Numbered from the stretch's first letter, positions 18,491 through 26,538 are shown. The stretch: DNA of 64,000 nt from Gemmatimonadota bacterium (GCA_022710485.1 JAKLGU010000004.1:1-64000); one strand, 5' to 3'. The notes: a model not told the origin generated them from the sequence alone. Program-made: numbers and translations.

Positions 18491-19033
18491 CTAGTGACCG
18501 CGGAGCTGGAGGTAGTCCAACTCGACGGTCGTCGGCCGGCCGAACAGGCTGACCGAGACCTTGACCTTGCCCTTGTCGGCCAGCACTTCCTCGACCGTGC
18601 CGCTGAAGTCGGAGAAGGGGCCTTCCGTGATCTCGACCACCTGGCCGGGCAGGAAGGGGATCTCCTCCTTCGGCGAGGCGTCCGACGTCTGCTCGGCCAC
18701 GCCCAGGAGCCGGTTGACCTCTTCCTGGCGCAGCGGTTGCGGCAGCTTGCCGGTGCCGACGAACTTGATGACGCCCTGGATGCTGTTGACCAGGTGGAGC
18801 GCTTCCTGGCTCATCCCCATCTCGACGAGCACATAGCCGGGGTACAGCTTCCGCTCGACGGTGACCTTCTTGCCGTTCTTGATCTCGACGGCTTCCTGCA
18901 CCGGCACCAGCGCCTGGCGCACCAGCCGCTCGTCGGCGGCCCGAGGATCCTCCTCGATGCGCCGCTGCAGCAGGCCGCGGACCTTGTTCTCGTGGCCGGC
19001 GGTCGTCTGGATCGCGTACCAGCGGTAGTCCAT
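18491..19033 (-). CDS. nusG: Transcription termination/antitermination factor NusG
   Basis: Binds RNA polymerase to regulate pausing and links it to Rho or the ribosome. It has 180 residues starting MDYRWYAIQTTAGHENKV. The NGN domain (RKLYPGYVLVEM) spans roughly residues 3-115, and the C-terminal KOW domain (GQVVEITEGPFSDFSGTVEEV) roughly 125-178. The start lies 5 bases after the secE stop, the usual secE-nusG arrangement. Confidence 0.98.
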   Translation of the reverse strand: MDYRWYAIQTTAGHENKVRGLLQRRIEEDPRAADERLVRQALVPVQEAVEIKNGKKVTVERKLYPGYVLVEMGMSQEALHLVNSIQGVIKFVGTGKLPQPLRQEEVNRLLGVAEQTSDASPKEEIPFLPGQVVEITEGPFSDFSGTVEEVLADKGKVKVSVSLFGRPTTVELDYLQLRGH

Positions 19034-19038
19034 GGCGA

Positions 19039-19293
19039 TCACCGGGCCAGCCGCGCGACGCCGTCCACCAGGATCAGTTGGAGCAGCAGGTCGAGCCAGC
19101 CGATCAGGAGCCCGAGCGTGATCGACATGATCAGGATCATGCGCGTGGCCTTCTTCAGCTCGTCCGTGGACGGCCACGAGACCTTCTTCATCTCGGCCCG
19201 CACGGCGACCAGGAAATGCCCGGTCCGGCGGACCCAGCCGCCGAGCCCGGTGCCGGCCTCGAGCGCGCGCCCACCCTGCGCGGAAGTCTCCAT
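19039..19293 (-). CDS. secE: Preprotein translocase subunit SecE
   Basis: Essential small membrane subunit that clamps SecY in the Sec translocon. It has 84 residues. The conserved amphipathic motif EMKKVSWPSTDELKKAT is followed by one transmembrane helix (MILIMSITLGLLIGWLDLLL), as in the single-span form. The ATG at 19293 follows the rpmG stop by 2 bases. Confidence 0.95.
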   Translation of the reverse strand: METSAQGGRALEAGTGLGGWVRRTGHFLVAVRAEMKKVSWPSTDELKKATRMILIMSITLGLLIGWLDLLLQLILVDGVARLAR

Positions 19294-19295
19294 GC

Positions 19296-19448
19296 CTACT
19301 TCGACTCCTTGTGGAGCTGGTGCTTGTCGCACCGCGGGCAGTACTTCTTCCACTCGACGCGCTCCGGATGCTTCCGCCGGTTCTTGTCGGTGAAGTAGTT
19401 CCGGTTCTTGCAGTCGGTGCACTCGAGAATGATCTTTTCGCGCGGCAT
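19296..19448 (-). CDS. rpmG: 50S ribosomal protein L33, zinc-binding form
   Basis: Small large-subunit protein of 50 residues, starting [18 protein letters not shown]. Two Cys pairs (CTDC and CPRC) mark it as the zinc-containing C+ form. The stretch [20 protein letters not shown] is typical of the family. It opens the rpmG-secE-nusG run directly after the tRNA-Thr(GGT) gene, where many genomes have tuf in between. Confidence 0.95.
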   Translation of the reverse strand: MPREKIILECTDCKNRNYFTDKNRRKHPERVEWKKYCPRCDKHQLHKESK

Positions 19449-19454
19449 AAGTCA

Positions 19455-19486
19455 GCGGGGACGCGGGGACGCGGGGAAGCGGGGAC
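19455..19486. repeat. Four copies of an octamer, GCGGGGAC type
   Basis: GCGGGGAC occurs four times head to tail (19455-19462, 19463-19470, 19471-19478 with a final A, 19479-19486). It lies in the spacer between rpmG and tRNA-Thr(GGT). The same octamer family recurs inside uvrA and upstream of the TPR gene. Confidence 0.8.
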
Positions 19487-19570
19487 GCCGTGGCCATCCG
19501 CTACTCCATCGCTCCGCTTGTCCGCCCTCCGGAATAAGTGGTCCTTGTGCGCCCTGCGACGCCCTGTCAG

Positions 19571-19643
19571 AGCTCGCGATCGGGATTGAACCGATGACCT
19601 CATCCTTACCAAGGATGTGCTCTACCAACTGAGCTACGCGAGC
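19571..19643 (-). tRNA. thrT: tRNA-Thr (anticodon GGT)
   Basis: A 73-base cloverleaf with acceptor GCTCGCG/CGCGAGC and anticodon stem CATCC/GGATG. The loop TTGGTAA reads GGT. The T arm carries GTTCAATCC, and no CCA is encoded. Last of four clustered tRNAs, directly upstream of rpmG. Confidence 0.97.
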
Positions 19644-19658
19644 AACTTCATTGCCCAG

Positions 19659-19731
19659 AGCGGGCGACGGGACTCGAACCCGCGACCCTCAGCTTGGAAG
19701 GCTGACGCTCTACCAACTGAGCTACACCCGC
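19659..19731 (-). tRNA. glyT: tRNA-Gly (anticodon TCC)
   Basis: A 73-base cloverleaf with acceptor GCGGGTG/CGCCCGC and anticodon stem TCAGC/GCTGA. The loop CTTCCAA reads TCC. The T arm carries GTTCGAGTCC, and no CCA is encoded. Confidence 0.97.
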
Positions 19732-19769
19732 CGGTGTCCTGCTGCCTGACCATGGCCCGCTGCCAGGCA

Positions 19770-19853
19770 TGGTGGGGGTAGGATTCGAACCTACGTAGGG
19801 CGAAGCCCGGCAGATTTACAGTCTGCTGCCATTAGCCACTCGGCCACCCCACC
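19770..19853 (-). tRNA. tyrU: tRNA-Tyr (anticodon GTA)
   Basis: An 84-base tRNA with the long variable arm of a class II tRNA. The acceptor is GGTGGGG/CCCCACC and the anticodon stem GCAGA/TCTGC. The loop CTGTAAA reads GTA. The discriminator is A and no CCA is encoded. Confidence 0.97.
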
Positions 19854-19879
19854 GCGCTGCCTGCTACCCCCCGATACAG

Positions 19880-19905
19880 AACCCCGCCACCAACTGGGCG
19901 GGGTT
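19880..19905 (-). other. Hairpin between tRNA-Thr(TGT) and tRNA-Tyr
   Basis: A 9-bp AACCCCGCC/GGCGGGGTT stem with an 8-base loop lies in the 85-base spacer. There is no T-run, so it is probably a tRNA precursor processing element rather than a terminator. Confidence 0.45.
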
Positions 19906-19935
19906 TGAACCTCGAGAGTTTTCCTGCACTTCAGC

Positions 19936-20011
19936 TGGAGCTGACGAAGGGACTCGAACCCCCAACCGGTGGTTTACAAAACCACTGCTCTACCAATTGA
20001 GCTACGTCAGC
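19936..20011 (-). tRNA. thrU: tRNA-Thr (anticodon TGT)
   Basis: The cloverleaf runs 20011-19939 with acceptor GCTGACG/CGTCAGC and anticodon stem GTGGT/ACCAC. The loop TTTGTAA reads TGT. The next three bases read CCA, so this one, unlike its three neighbours, may encode its CCA end; this could also be chance. First tRNA after the promoter. Confidence 0.96.
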
Positions 20012-20037
20012 GCGAAAGCCAAAATAGGCAGACCCAT

Positions 20038-20066
20038 ATGATAGAGGGGGACTTAGCAATAGTCAA
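20038..20066 (-). promoter_or_regulatory. Sigma-70 promoter of the tRNA-rpmG-secE-nusG run
   Basis: On the minus strand, TTGACT (20066-20061) and TATCAT (20043-20038) are separated by exactly 17 bases. They lie 27 bases upstream of the tRNA-Thr(TGT) 5' end. Both hexamers closely resemble those of the rpsL promoter. The predicted transcript would start near 20031. Confidence 0.85.
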
Positions 20067-20106
20067 CTGCTGACAAGCGGCGGGGATGCGAGCCGGTGGA
20101 GGGGGC

Positions 20107-20146
20107 AAAATGACCGGCCCCCGGCCTAGAAATGGGCCGGGGGCCG
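20107..20146 (-). terminator. Terminator after the exported YbjN-domain gene
   Basis: A 12-bp perfect stem (20115-20126 with 20135-20146) with an 8-base loop is followed shortly by TTTT on the minus strand. It lies 20 bases after the stop of the YbjN-like gene and isolates it from the tRNA promoter. Confidence 0.85.
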
Positions 20147-20165
20147 AACTGGGCGAACCTCAGCC

Positions 20166-20633
20166 CTAGTCGTTCAGAAACTTGACATAGGACTTGACCT
20201 GAGCGCTAAACAGCTTGATCCAGGTCTCGATCGTCTTGTCCGTCACCCCGCCCGCGAAGTCCAGATCGCTCTCGAGCACCGGGTTGCCGTCGTCATCGGC
20301 GTAGGCCCGGCCGAAGCGGTGGTCACTATTCCAAGTGTTCATCTGGCTTGGCTTTACGGTCACGTCGCCGAACCCGATGTACAGCTGGGCGTCGGTGTTG
20401 TCGTTCGCCATGATCAGCAGGACCTTCTTGCCGTCGAGGTCGACCCGCCAGGAGGTGTCGCTCTTCTTCTCGAACTTGAGCCCCATGTCGTCCAGGATCG
20501 TCTCCATATGCTTGGCCGACACGGACGTCATGACGTCCTGGGCGGAAGCGGGGCGCGCGGCGGCGGCCAGCATGACGAGGCCGAGTGCGGCGAGCGCCGT
20601 GCGGGCGGTGCCTCGGGACGAGCGGTTGCGCAT
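20166..20633 (-). CDS. Exported YbjN-domain protein
   Basis: The start at 20633 (MRNRSSRG) is chosen because it gives a clean signal peptide ending ASAQ and has GGAGA upstream. The mature part of about 120 residues matches the YbjN-like fold. An N-terminal segment (METILDDMGLKFEKKSDTSWRVDLDGKKVLL) precedes beta strands and a helical end (TIETWIKLFSAQVKSYVKFL). YbjN proteins are linked to stress responses and often resemble secretion chaperones, but their function is poorly known. A second, cytoplasmic YbjN protein lies next to pspA in this window. Transcribed alone before a strong terminator. Confidence 0.75.
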   Translation of the reverse strand: MRNRSSRGTARTALAALGLVMLAAAARPASAQDVMTSVSAKHMETILDDMGLKFEKKSDTSWRVDLDGKKVLLIMANDNTDAQLYIGFGDVTVKPSQMNTWNSDHRFGRAYADDDGNPVLESDLDFAGGVTDKTIETWIKLFSAQVKSYVKFLND

Positions 20634-20708
20634 TGACGATCTCCGGGAGGGGTGAGTGAGAGGAGCGCCCAGAATCTGGTGCACCGCACCCGCGGGTTCA
20701 AGCCCCAT

Positions 20709-22157
20709 TCAGCCGACCCGCCACTTCGTCCCGCCCGGCCCGTCTTCCAGCGTGACCCCCCTCGCCGCCAATTCATCACGGATCAGGTCCGCTTTGGCGA
20801 AATCCCGCGCCTGCCGCGCCGCCCGCCGGGACTGGATTCGTTCCTCCACCCAGGCCGCCAGCTCCGCGTCCGCCGCCTTCGGGGTCGGGAGCACGTCGAG
20901 CACGCCCGCCGCCCAGCGGAACGCCTCCCTGGCCGGCCCGGAGGCCCCGGCGCCCCGATCGAGGGCCCGGTTCCCGGCGGTCACGAAGTCGAACAGCGCG
21001 GCCACCGCCCGGGGCGCGTTGAGGTCGTCGTCCAGTGCCGCGGTGAACTGCTCCCGAAGCAGGGTGGCCGCCCCCTCGAGTTCCGCCGTCGCCGCGGCGC
21101 CCACGGCACCGCTCGACGCGGCCGGCGCCGCCTCCAGCCTGGCGGCGAAGTCCCCCAGCCGCCGAAGCCCCGCCACCGCCTGCGCGATGGACTCGTCGTT
21201 CAGGTCGAGCCGCTGGCGATAGTGGGTCTGGAAGAAGAAGAGCCGGAGCGCCGCCGCGTCGACGCCGTCTTCCTTGAGGTCCCGGGCCGTCGTGATGTTG
21301 CCGAATCGCTTCGACATCTTGGCGCCGCGGATGTTCAGGAATTCCGCGTGCATCCAGACCCGCGCAAAGTCCGGCTTCCCGGTGTGCGCGCAGCTCTGGG
21401 CGATCTCGTCCTCGTGGTGCGGAAAAATCAGGTCCACGCCGCCGCAGTGGATGTCGAGAACGTCCCCACCCCACTTTTCCCGCAGCAGGTCGAGCGCCAT
21501 GGCAGAGCACTCGAGGTGCCAGCCCGGACGCCCTCGGCCGAAGGGGGCGTCCCACGCCGCCTTGACCGCCTCGTCGTCGGGCTGCGCCGCCTTCCAGAGC
21601 ACGAAGTCCCGCGCGTCCTCCTTGGCGTACTCGTCGCTGCTCACTCGCCCGCTCGCCCCCGACCGAAGTTCCCGCTGGTCGAGCTGGCTCAGCCGTCCGT
21701 ACGCGGGGAACCGGGCGATCGCGAAGTACACGGAGCCGTCGTCGCCCCGGTAGGCGATCCCCTTGGCGAGCAGCGACTCGACCAGCGTGATCATCGGCGC
21801 GATGAACTGCGTGGCACGCGGGTAGGCGTGCGCCGGGAGGATGCGGAGGTAGTCCCGGTCGGCGAAGAAGGCCGCCGCGTATGGCTCCACGTGCTCCCGC
21901 AGCGTCACCCCCGCCTTGGCCGCCGCCTGGATGGTGCGGTCGTCCACGTCGGTCAGATTCATGATGTGGAAGACGGTCAGCCCGCTCGCCTCCAGCCACC
22001 GGCGGAGGAGATCCTCGAAGAGGAACGTCCGGAAGTTGCCGATGTGGGCATAGTTCCAGATGGTCGGGCCGCAGGTGTAGAGCGACACCCGTCCGGGCGT
22101 CAGGGGAGCGAAGTCCTCGACCTGGCGCGTCATGGTGTTGTAGAGGCGGAGCGTCAT
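20709..22157 (-). CDS. cysS: Cysteinyl-tRNA synthetase
   Basis: Class I aminoacyl-tRNA synthetase that charges tRNA-Cys, 482 residues. The HIGH-type motif is HIGNFRTF near residue 38, after the zinc-ligand CGPT. Further zinc ligands are in GWHLECSAM and DLIFPHHEDE, and the KMSKS loop is KMSKRFGN. The C-terminal anticodon-binding and DALR-like helical region is complete. It starts 32 bases after an unknown exported protein and is probably cotranscribed with it. Confidence 0.98.
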   Translation of the reverse strand: MTLRLYNTMTRQVEDFAPLTPGRVSLYTCGPTIWNYAHIGNFRTFLFEDLLRRWLEASGLTVFHIMNLTDVDDRTIQAAAKAGVTLREHVEPYAAAFFADRDYLRILPAHAYPRATQFIAPMITLVESLLAKGIAYRGDDGSVYFAIARFPAYGRLSQLDQRELRSGASGRVSSDEYAKEDARDFVLWKAAQPDDEAVKAAWDAPFGRGRPGWHLECSAMALDLLREKWGGDVLDIHCGGVDLIFPHHEDEIAQSCAHTGKPDFARVWMHAEFLNIRGAKMSKRFGNITTARDLKEDGVDAAALRLFFFQTHYRQRLDLNDESIAQAVAGLRRLGDFAARLEAAPAASSGAVGAAATAELEGAATLLREQFTAALDDDLNAPRAVAALFDFVTAGNRALDRGAGASGPAREAFRWAAGVLDVLPTPKAADAELAAWVEERIQSRRAARQARDFAKADLIRDELAARGVTLEDGPGGTKWRVG

Positions 22158-22189
22158 GCGCGGAACCTAGACGGCCCACGCGCGCGGCG

Positions 22190-22741
22190 TCAACGCACCG
22201 GAGGTCGGCCGTAGGCGATCCGGCTCTCCCGCACCACGATCCCGTCCGCCCGCGCCGCCGAGAGCACCGCCTCCGCCCCCTCCGGGCCGTCCAGCGGCAC
22301 ACGAATCCAGGCTGCCGCCGCGGGAGCGGCCCCATCCACCCGGAGTTCCAGGCAGCGCATCGCACGACACGACTCCGCCCGGAGCCAGGCCGGTTCCGTC
22401 CCGCTGCCCCGCAGGACCAGGTCCGCCAGCCTCGCGAGCAGGCCGCGATCGTCGGACCGGACCACCACCACCGTGCCCGCCTGCCGCAGCACCGGCAGCG
22501 CCGCCTCGAGCACGGGTGTGGTCACGCTCCCCGTCTCCACCACCACGCGCCCCGGGGCCCGGCTCACGGCATGGCGTACCTCACGGTCCGCCCTGAGGCG
22601 CGGGCCGAAGGCGTCGAGGTCGTCCTCCAGACAGGCATCAACGCATCGGGGCCAGGCCGGGATGCCGGCGACGACCCCGGCAGGGAGCGTGAGGAGGAGG
22701 GGAAGAAGGCAGGTGCCCAGATCTGGGTGGCGCGTGGTCAT
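22190..22741 (-). CDS. Unknown exported protein
   Basis: A 183-residue protein I do not recognise. Its N-terminus has a hydrophobic stretch (CLLPLLLTLPAGVVAGIPAW) after MTTRHPDLGT, suggesting a signal peptide. The rest is Ala/Arg/Val-rich with alternating VVVE/VVVV strands, and it has three or four cysteines (RCVDACLEDD, CRAMRCLEL). Codon use matches neighbours. It lies directly upstream of cysS with a 32-base gap. No Shine-Dalgarno sequence is obvious. It could be a periplasmic protein; function not assigned. Confidence 0.6.
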   Translation of the reverse strand: MTTRHPDLGTCLLPLLLTLPAGVVAGIPAWPRCVDACLEDDLDAFGPRLRADREVRHAVSRAPGRVVVETGSVTTPVLEAALPVLRQAGTVVVVRSDDRGLLARLADLVLRGSGTEPAWLRAESCRAMRCLELRVDGAAPAAAAWIRVPLDGPEGAEAVLSAARADGIVVRESRIAYGRPPVR

Positions 22742-22758
22742 CCGGGCACGGTATGAGG

Positions 22759-22789
22759 GCGCCGCCGGAATCCGTGACCCCGGCGGCGC
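22759..22789 (-). terminator. Terminator-like hairpin after the two-domain universal stress gene
   Basis: A perfect 10-bp stem GCGCCGCCGG/CCGGCGGCGC with an 11-base loop begins 13 bases after the stop of the upstream gene. There is no long T-run. It would separate the stress/metal cluster from the cysS pair. Confidence 0.55.
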
Positions 22790-22802
22790 GATGCGGCGCG
22801 AG

Positions 22803-23723
22803 TTACCCGCGCTCCGGCACCCGCGTCAGGAGGACAGGGCGATCGGCCCCGCGCAGCACCTTGTCCGCCACGCTGCCGAGCACCATTCGGCGGAGCCCCC
22901 GCGCGCCGTGCGTCGCGAGCGCAACCAGCTCCGCGCCGGCGAGCGTCGCCTCGTGGAGCACCGCCTGCGCCACCCCCGGCTCGACGACGACCCGCACTGT
23001 CACCTTGACCGTCGGCCCGCGAAGCCGTGCGGCGACTCCCTCAAGGTAGGTCTCCGCCTGCTCCACCAGGGCTTTCGTGAGGGTGTCGTCGACCGGCATG
23101 GCCGCGGACATCCCCGCGTCGCCCACGATCGGGACCGGCGGGACGACCCGGAGAAGCACCACCTCGCACCCCTTCGGGTCGGCCAGCGCCAGCGCCGGCG
23201 CGATCGCCGACTCCGATTCCTTGGAACCGTCTAGGGCCACGAAGACCTTCCGGAACCGCTCCGCCCGGGGCACCGCCGTCCCTTCCGTGGGGCGGATGAG
23301 GAGCACCGGCACGGTGAGGCGGCGGACCAGGGCATCGGAGACGCTGCCGAGCCAGAGCCGGCTGATCGCCCCGCGCCCGTGGGTGGCGAGCACCACCAGC
23401 CCGAAGGCGTTGTCCTCCGCATGGCAGGCGATCTGCTCGACCACGTCCCCCTCGATCAGTTTTCGTGTGACGCCGGTGAACCCCCCTTCCTCGAGGCGCG
23501 CCGCGCAGTTGGCCAGGTACTGCTCCTCGGCGTCGCGGATGGTGGGGTCCACCGTCGTCGCGGCGACGGCGCCCTCGGTGGCGATGGTCCAGGGCGGCAC
23601 CGGGTCGTGCACCCGCACCAGCTCGAGGTGGGCGCCGCACACCTTCGCGAGGCAGGCGGCCCAGGGCAGCGCCTGCTCCGCGAACGGGGAGCCGTCGAGC
23701 GGGACCAGGATGCTCTTGATCAT
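22803..23723 (-). CDS. Universal stress protein, two tandem UspA domains
   Basis: Cytoplasmic stress protein of 306 residues. The start at 23723 (MIKSILVPLDGSPFAEQAL) has AAAGGA upstream. Domain 1 spans about residues 1-145 and domain 2 about 155-300. Each has a DGS start and a G-2x-G-9x-G(S/T)-type ATP-binding end: ATHGRGAISRLWLGSVSDAL and ATHGARGLRRMVLGSVADKV. Both domains therefore look nucleotide-binding. It follows an MgtC-type membrane protein by 31 bases. Confidence 0.93.
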   Translation of the reverse strand: MIKSILVPLDGSPFAEQALPWAACLAKVCGAHLELVRVHDPVPPWTIATEGAVAATTVDPTIRDAEEQYLANCAARLEEGGFTGVTRKLIEGDVVEQIACHAEDNAFGLVVLATHGRGAISRLWLGSVSDALVRRLTVPVLLIRPTEGTAVPRAERFRKVFVALDGSKESESAIAPALALADPKGCEVVLLRVVPPVPIVGDAGMSAAMPVDDTLTKALVEQAETYLEGVAARLRGPTVKVTVRVVVEPGVAQAVLHEATLAGAELVALATHGARGLRRMVLGSVADKVLRGADRPVLLTRVPERG

Positions 23724-23754
23724 CGTGTCCGTCCTTTCGTGCGCAGCCTCGCGC

Positions 23755-25047
23755 TCAGACCAGCAGCAGCGCGAGCACGGTGGCGGCCGCCAGGTAGGCG
23801 AGGCCGGCGCCGGCGAGGCGGCGGAATTGCGAGGTGCCAAGTGTCACTGCGACCGCAAACTTGAGCATGGTATTGCTCAGCAGCCCGACCGTGATGGCCT
23901 GTGCCGCCAGCCGGACCGTCCCCCCGTCGGTGCCGAGACGGGCCATGGAGACGGTGAGCGCGTCCATGTCGGTGAGCCCGAGCAGCGCCGCGAGCGGCAG
24001 CACCCCCGGATCGCCGAACTCCCCTCGCACCCAGGCGAGGGCCATGAGCGCTCCCTGGAACAGGAGGGCCAGGCGGATGGCGCTGCCCAGCCGCAGCGGG
24101 TTGCTGGGCGGCTCGATCGGGACGGTCGCCGGATCCCCGGCGGGAGTGCCGGGCCTGAACGCCCAAGCCGTCAGGAGGACGCCGGCGGCGAACGGAATCG
24201 CGGCCATGGGGAGCAGCGCCCAGCCCGCCGCCTGGTTGATGAAGAAGGTGACCGCCATGACGCGGACCACGAGGATCGTGCACGCACCCACCACGCCGGC
24301 GGCGAGGCCCATCCCCGCCTCCGGCTCGAGGCGGCTCCGCCGGGCAAAGTTCAGGGTCACGGCGGTGGACGAGATCAGCCCCCCGGCGAGCCCCGCGTAG
24401 GCGTACCCGCGGGTGACGCCGACGACGCGCCGGGCCACGAATCCGAGGAAGTTGAGGCCGGAAAAGACCAGGACCAGGATCCAGAGCGCCTGCGGGTACA
24501 CGCCACCCAGTGGGCCGTACGGCCCCTTGGGCATCAGCGGGAGCACCACCAGCGCCAAGACCGCGAACTGCAGGGCGCCGCGGAGTTCCCAGTCGTCCAG
24601 CCGCTGCACGAACCCGTGAATGCGGCTCTTCTCGTTGAGCGCGAGTACCACAACCACGCCGGCGGCGCTCGCGAGCCGAAGGTGGCCGAAGCCGGCCAGG
24701 ACGCCCAGCCCGACGACCACCAGCGCGGCCACCTCCGTAGTGCCGTCGGGGTCCTGCGACCCACGGCGGCTGGCGATCGCATAGGCGACCGCCACCAGCA
24801 GGGCGGCCCCGCCGACCAGCGTCGCGGAGAGCGCCACCGCACCCTCCGCCAGGAGCACACCGGCAATGCCGCCGGCCCCGCCCAGCAAGAAGAAGGTCCG
24901 GGCGCCCGCAAAACGGGCGTCCGGACCGGTGGCGTGTCCCGACCATTGCCGCTCGATGCCGACAGCCAGCCCCACCAGCGCGGCCACGGCGAGTCCCATG
25001 GCCGCGTCCGTCATGCCGAGGAGGGGACCGGCCGCCGCATCCGGCAT
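23755..25047 (-). CDS. MgtC/SapB-DUF4010 family membrane protein
   Basis: Polytopic membrane protein of 430 residues. The start at 25047 (MPDAAAGPLLGM) has AAAGGAG a few bases upstream. The N-terminal MgtC-like part has GLAVGIERQW and ARTFFLLGGAGGIAG. The C-terminal half is the DUF4010 type (GPLGGVYPQALWILVLVFSGLNFLGF; GLISSTAVTLNFARRS). About 11-12 hydrophobic helices are visible. Members are associated with magnesium or other metal homeostasis, but the transported substrate is not established. It begins 2 bases after the stop of a Met/Cys-rich exported protein, suggesting a metal-related operon with the universal stress proteins. Confidence 0.82.
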   Translation of the reverse strand: MPDAAAGPLLGMTDAAMGLAVAALVGLAVGIERQWSGHATGPDARFAGARTFFLLGGAGGIAGVLLAEGAVALSATLVGGAALLVAVAYAIASRRGSQDPDGTTEVAALVVVGLGVLAGFGHLRLASAAGVVVVLALNEKSRIHGFVQRLDDWELRGALQFAVLALVVLPLMPKGPYGPLGGVYPQALWILVLVFSGLNFLGFVARRVVGVTRGYAYAGLAGGLISSTAVTLNFARRSRLEPEAGMGLAAGVVGACTILVVRVMAVTFFINQAAGWALLPMAAIPFAAGVLLTAWAFRPGTPAGDPATVPIEPPSNPLRLGSAIRLALLFQGALMALAWVRGEFGDPGVLPLAALLGLTDMDALTVSMARLGTDGGTVRLAAQAITVGLLSNTMLKFAVAVTLGTSQFRRLAGAGLAYLAAATVLALLLV

Positions 25048-25048
25048 G

Positions 25049-25555
25049 CTACTCCTTTGGGGCGGGGGCGGGAGCGGCGGCGCCACAGCCGGCACCGCCG
25101 GCCGCCTTGCAGCAGTCCGCGCCCGGGGCACAGGCACCCTGCCCACCCATCCCACCCATCCCACCCATTGCTCCCATACCGCCCATGCCCCCCATCATCT
25201 GCTTTTCCATGTGGGCGTGCATCATCTTCAGCACCCCCTCCATCATGAGCCGATCCTGGACCAGGGCGTTCAGGAGGGCGGCCATCGCCTCCGTCTTCTT
25301 GCTCCCGCTCGCCTTGTTCATCTTCTCGGTCAGGTCGGCGATCTGGACGTTCGCCGAGTCCATCTTGGCCATCATCGCCTTGCAGGGGCAGTTCTCCCCA
25401 CCACCGCCGCAGCCGCCGCCGGCGCCCGTGGCGGGCCCCATGGCATGCGCGTGGCCGGCCATCGGCGGGGGCGTGGCAGGCGTCGGCTCCTGGGCCCAGA
25501 GCGGGGCAGAGAGAAGGAGGGGAGCGGCGAGGGCAAGCAGGGTAAGGCGGCGCAT
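25049..25555 (-). CDS. Met/Cys/His-rich exported protein, probably metal-binding
   Basis: A 168-residue protein with a signal peptide (MRRLTLLALAAPLLLSAPLWAQ). The mature part has potential soft-metal sites: GHAHAMG, CGGGGENCPC, a Met/His helix (MMEGVLKMMHAHMEKQMM), a (GGM)n run and CAPGADCC. This suggests periplasmic binding or chaperoning of copper or a similar metal, by composition only. GAGG precedes the start. No known family is recognised. It sits between a universal stress gene and an MgtC/DUF4010 gene and divergent from the kinase/regulator/P-type ATPase set, which supports a metal-stress theme. Confidence 0.7.
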   Translation of the reverse strand: MRRLTLLALAAPLLLSAPLWAQEPTPATPPPMAGHAHAMGPATGAGGGCGGGGENCPCKAMMAKMDSANVQIADLTEKMNKASGSKKTEAMAALLNALVQDRLMMEGVLKMMHAHMEKQMMGGMGGMGAMGGMGGMGGQGACAPGADCCKAAGGAGCGAAAPAPAPKE

Positions 25556-25581
25556 AGGAGACCTCAAAGTAGTAAAAGAAT

Positions 25582-26415
25582 TCAGAGTGGGACAGTCAGG
25601 ACGGCGCAGAGCGCCGAGTGCAGCAACCCGCGGGCGACGCTTCCCCCCTCGACGATACCCGGTGGTCCGCCCCGGTGATACCCGAACGCGAGCAACCGGG
25701 CACTGGTATCGGCGGCCTCGGCGAGGAGTTCGCTCAGGACGTTTCCTCGCCGGATCCGGAGATCGGTCGGCCCCATTCCCCGGTCCAGCGTGCGATTGAG
25801 CCGCATGGTCCTCGAGGCCGGCAACGCCGCAGCCAAGTCCTCCGGCTCGTTGAGCCACACCGGTTCCACGGTGACCGCCTGCAGCTTCGTGCCCGTGGAA
25901 CGGGCGAAGTCCGACGCCGCCTGGAACACCTGCGCACTGCGCTCGGTCGAGTCGAGACAGACGAGCATCGGGCCGAAGCCGTCGCAGTCCACCCCGACGA
26001 AGAGGCACGGAACCTGGCTGCGGCGCGCCACCGCATCGGCGGTGTCGCCGAGGAACATCCGCTGCCGCTGAGTGCGCTGCTTGCGCCCCAGGACCAGGAT
26101 GTCGCCCGCATGCTCCTCGGCGTAGCGCGGAATCTCGATTCCGGGCACACCAGAAAGCACCGTAAACGACGGGGCGACGCCCGGCGCGTGGCGCCGCAGG
26201 TCGGCCTCGAGCCGCTGCGAGAGATCGCGGAGAAGCGTCTGGCCCTCCGAGTCGGACACGGGACGCGGCGCCGCCGCCCCAGCCGGCGAAACCGGCCGGA
26301 CGGACAGCACCGTCAATCGCGCACCGGCATGTTCGGCGAGGCGCGCGGCGGCCAGCACGGCGTGGTGACCGGCCTCGGATTGGTCCGTGGCCGCCACCAC
26401 ATGCCGAAGCTCCAT
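25582..26415 (-). CDS. Universal stress protein, two-domain
   Basis: A 277-residue protein starting MELRHVVAATDQSEAG. Domain 1 has the ATDQSEAGHHAVLAAA start and VLGRKQRTQRQRMFLGDTADAVARR, a degenerate ATP-binding end. Domain 2 has VCLDSTERSAQVFQAASD and ends SVARGLLHSALCAVLTVPL. The GxxG motif is weaker than in the other universal stress gene, so nucleotide binding is less certain. It is transcribed divergently from a histidine kinase. The same frame stays open far upstream, but that part is antisense to the kinase gene. Confidence 0.85.
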   Translation of the reverse strand: MELRHVVAATDQSEAGHHAVLAAARLAEHAGARLTVLSVRPVSPAGAAAPRPVSDSEGQTLLRDLSQRLEADLRRHAPGVAPSFTVLSGVPGIEIPRYAEEHAGDILVLGRKQRTQRQRMFLGDTADAVARRSQVPCLFVGVDCDGFGPMLVCLDSTERSAQVFQAASDFARSTGTKLQAVTVEPVWLNEPEDLAAALPASRTMRLNRTLDRGMGPTDLRIRRGNVLSELLAEAADTSARLLAFGYHRGGPPGIVEGGSVARGLLHSALCAVLTVPL

Positions 26416-26538
26416 GCGAAGCGCTCCAGAATGAGTGATGATCCAAAGTCGTCTGAATCCCTTGAAGACATTGTGAAGGAATCGAGAAGAAAGGGGCTCA
26501 TCTTCCGCTCTCCCACGCCTTCCGCATACCTTCCCCCC

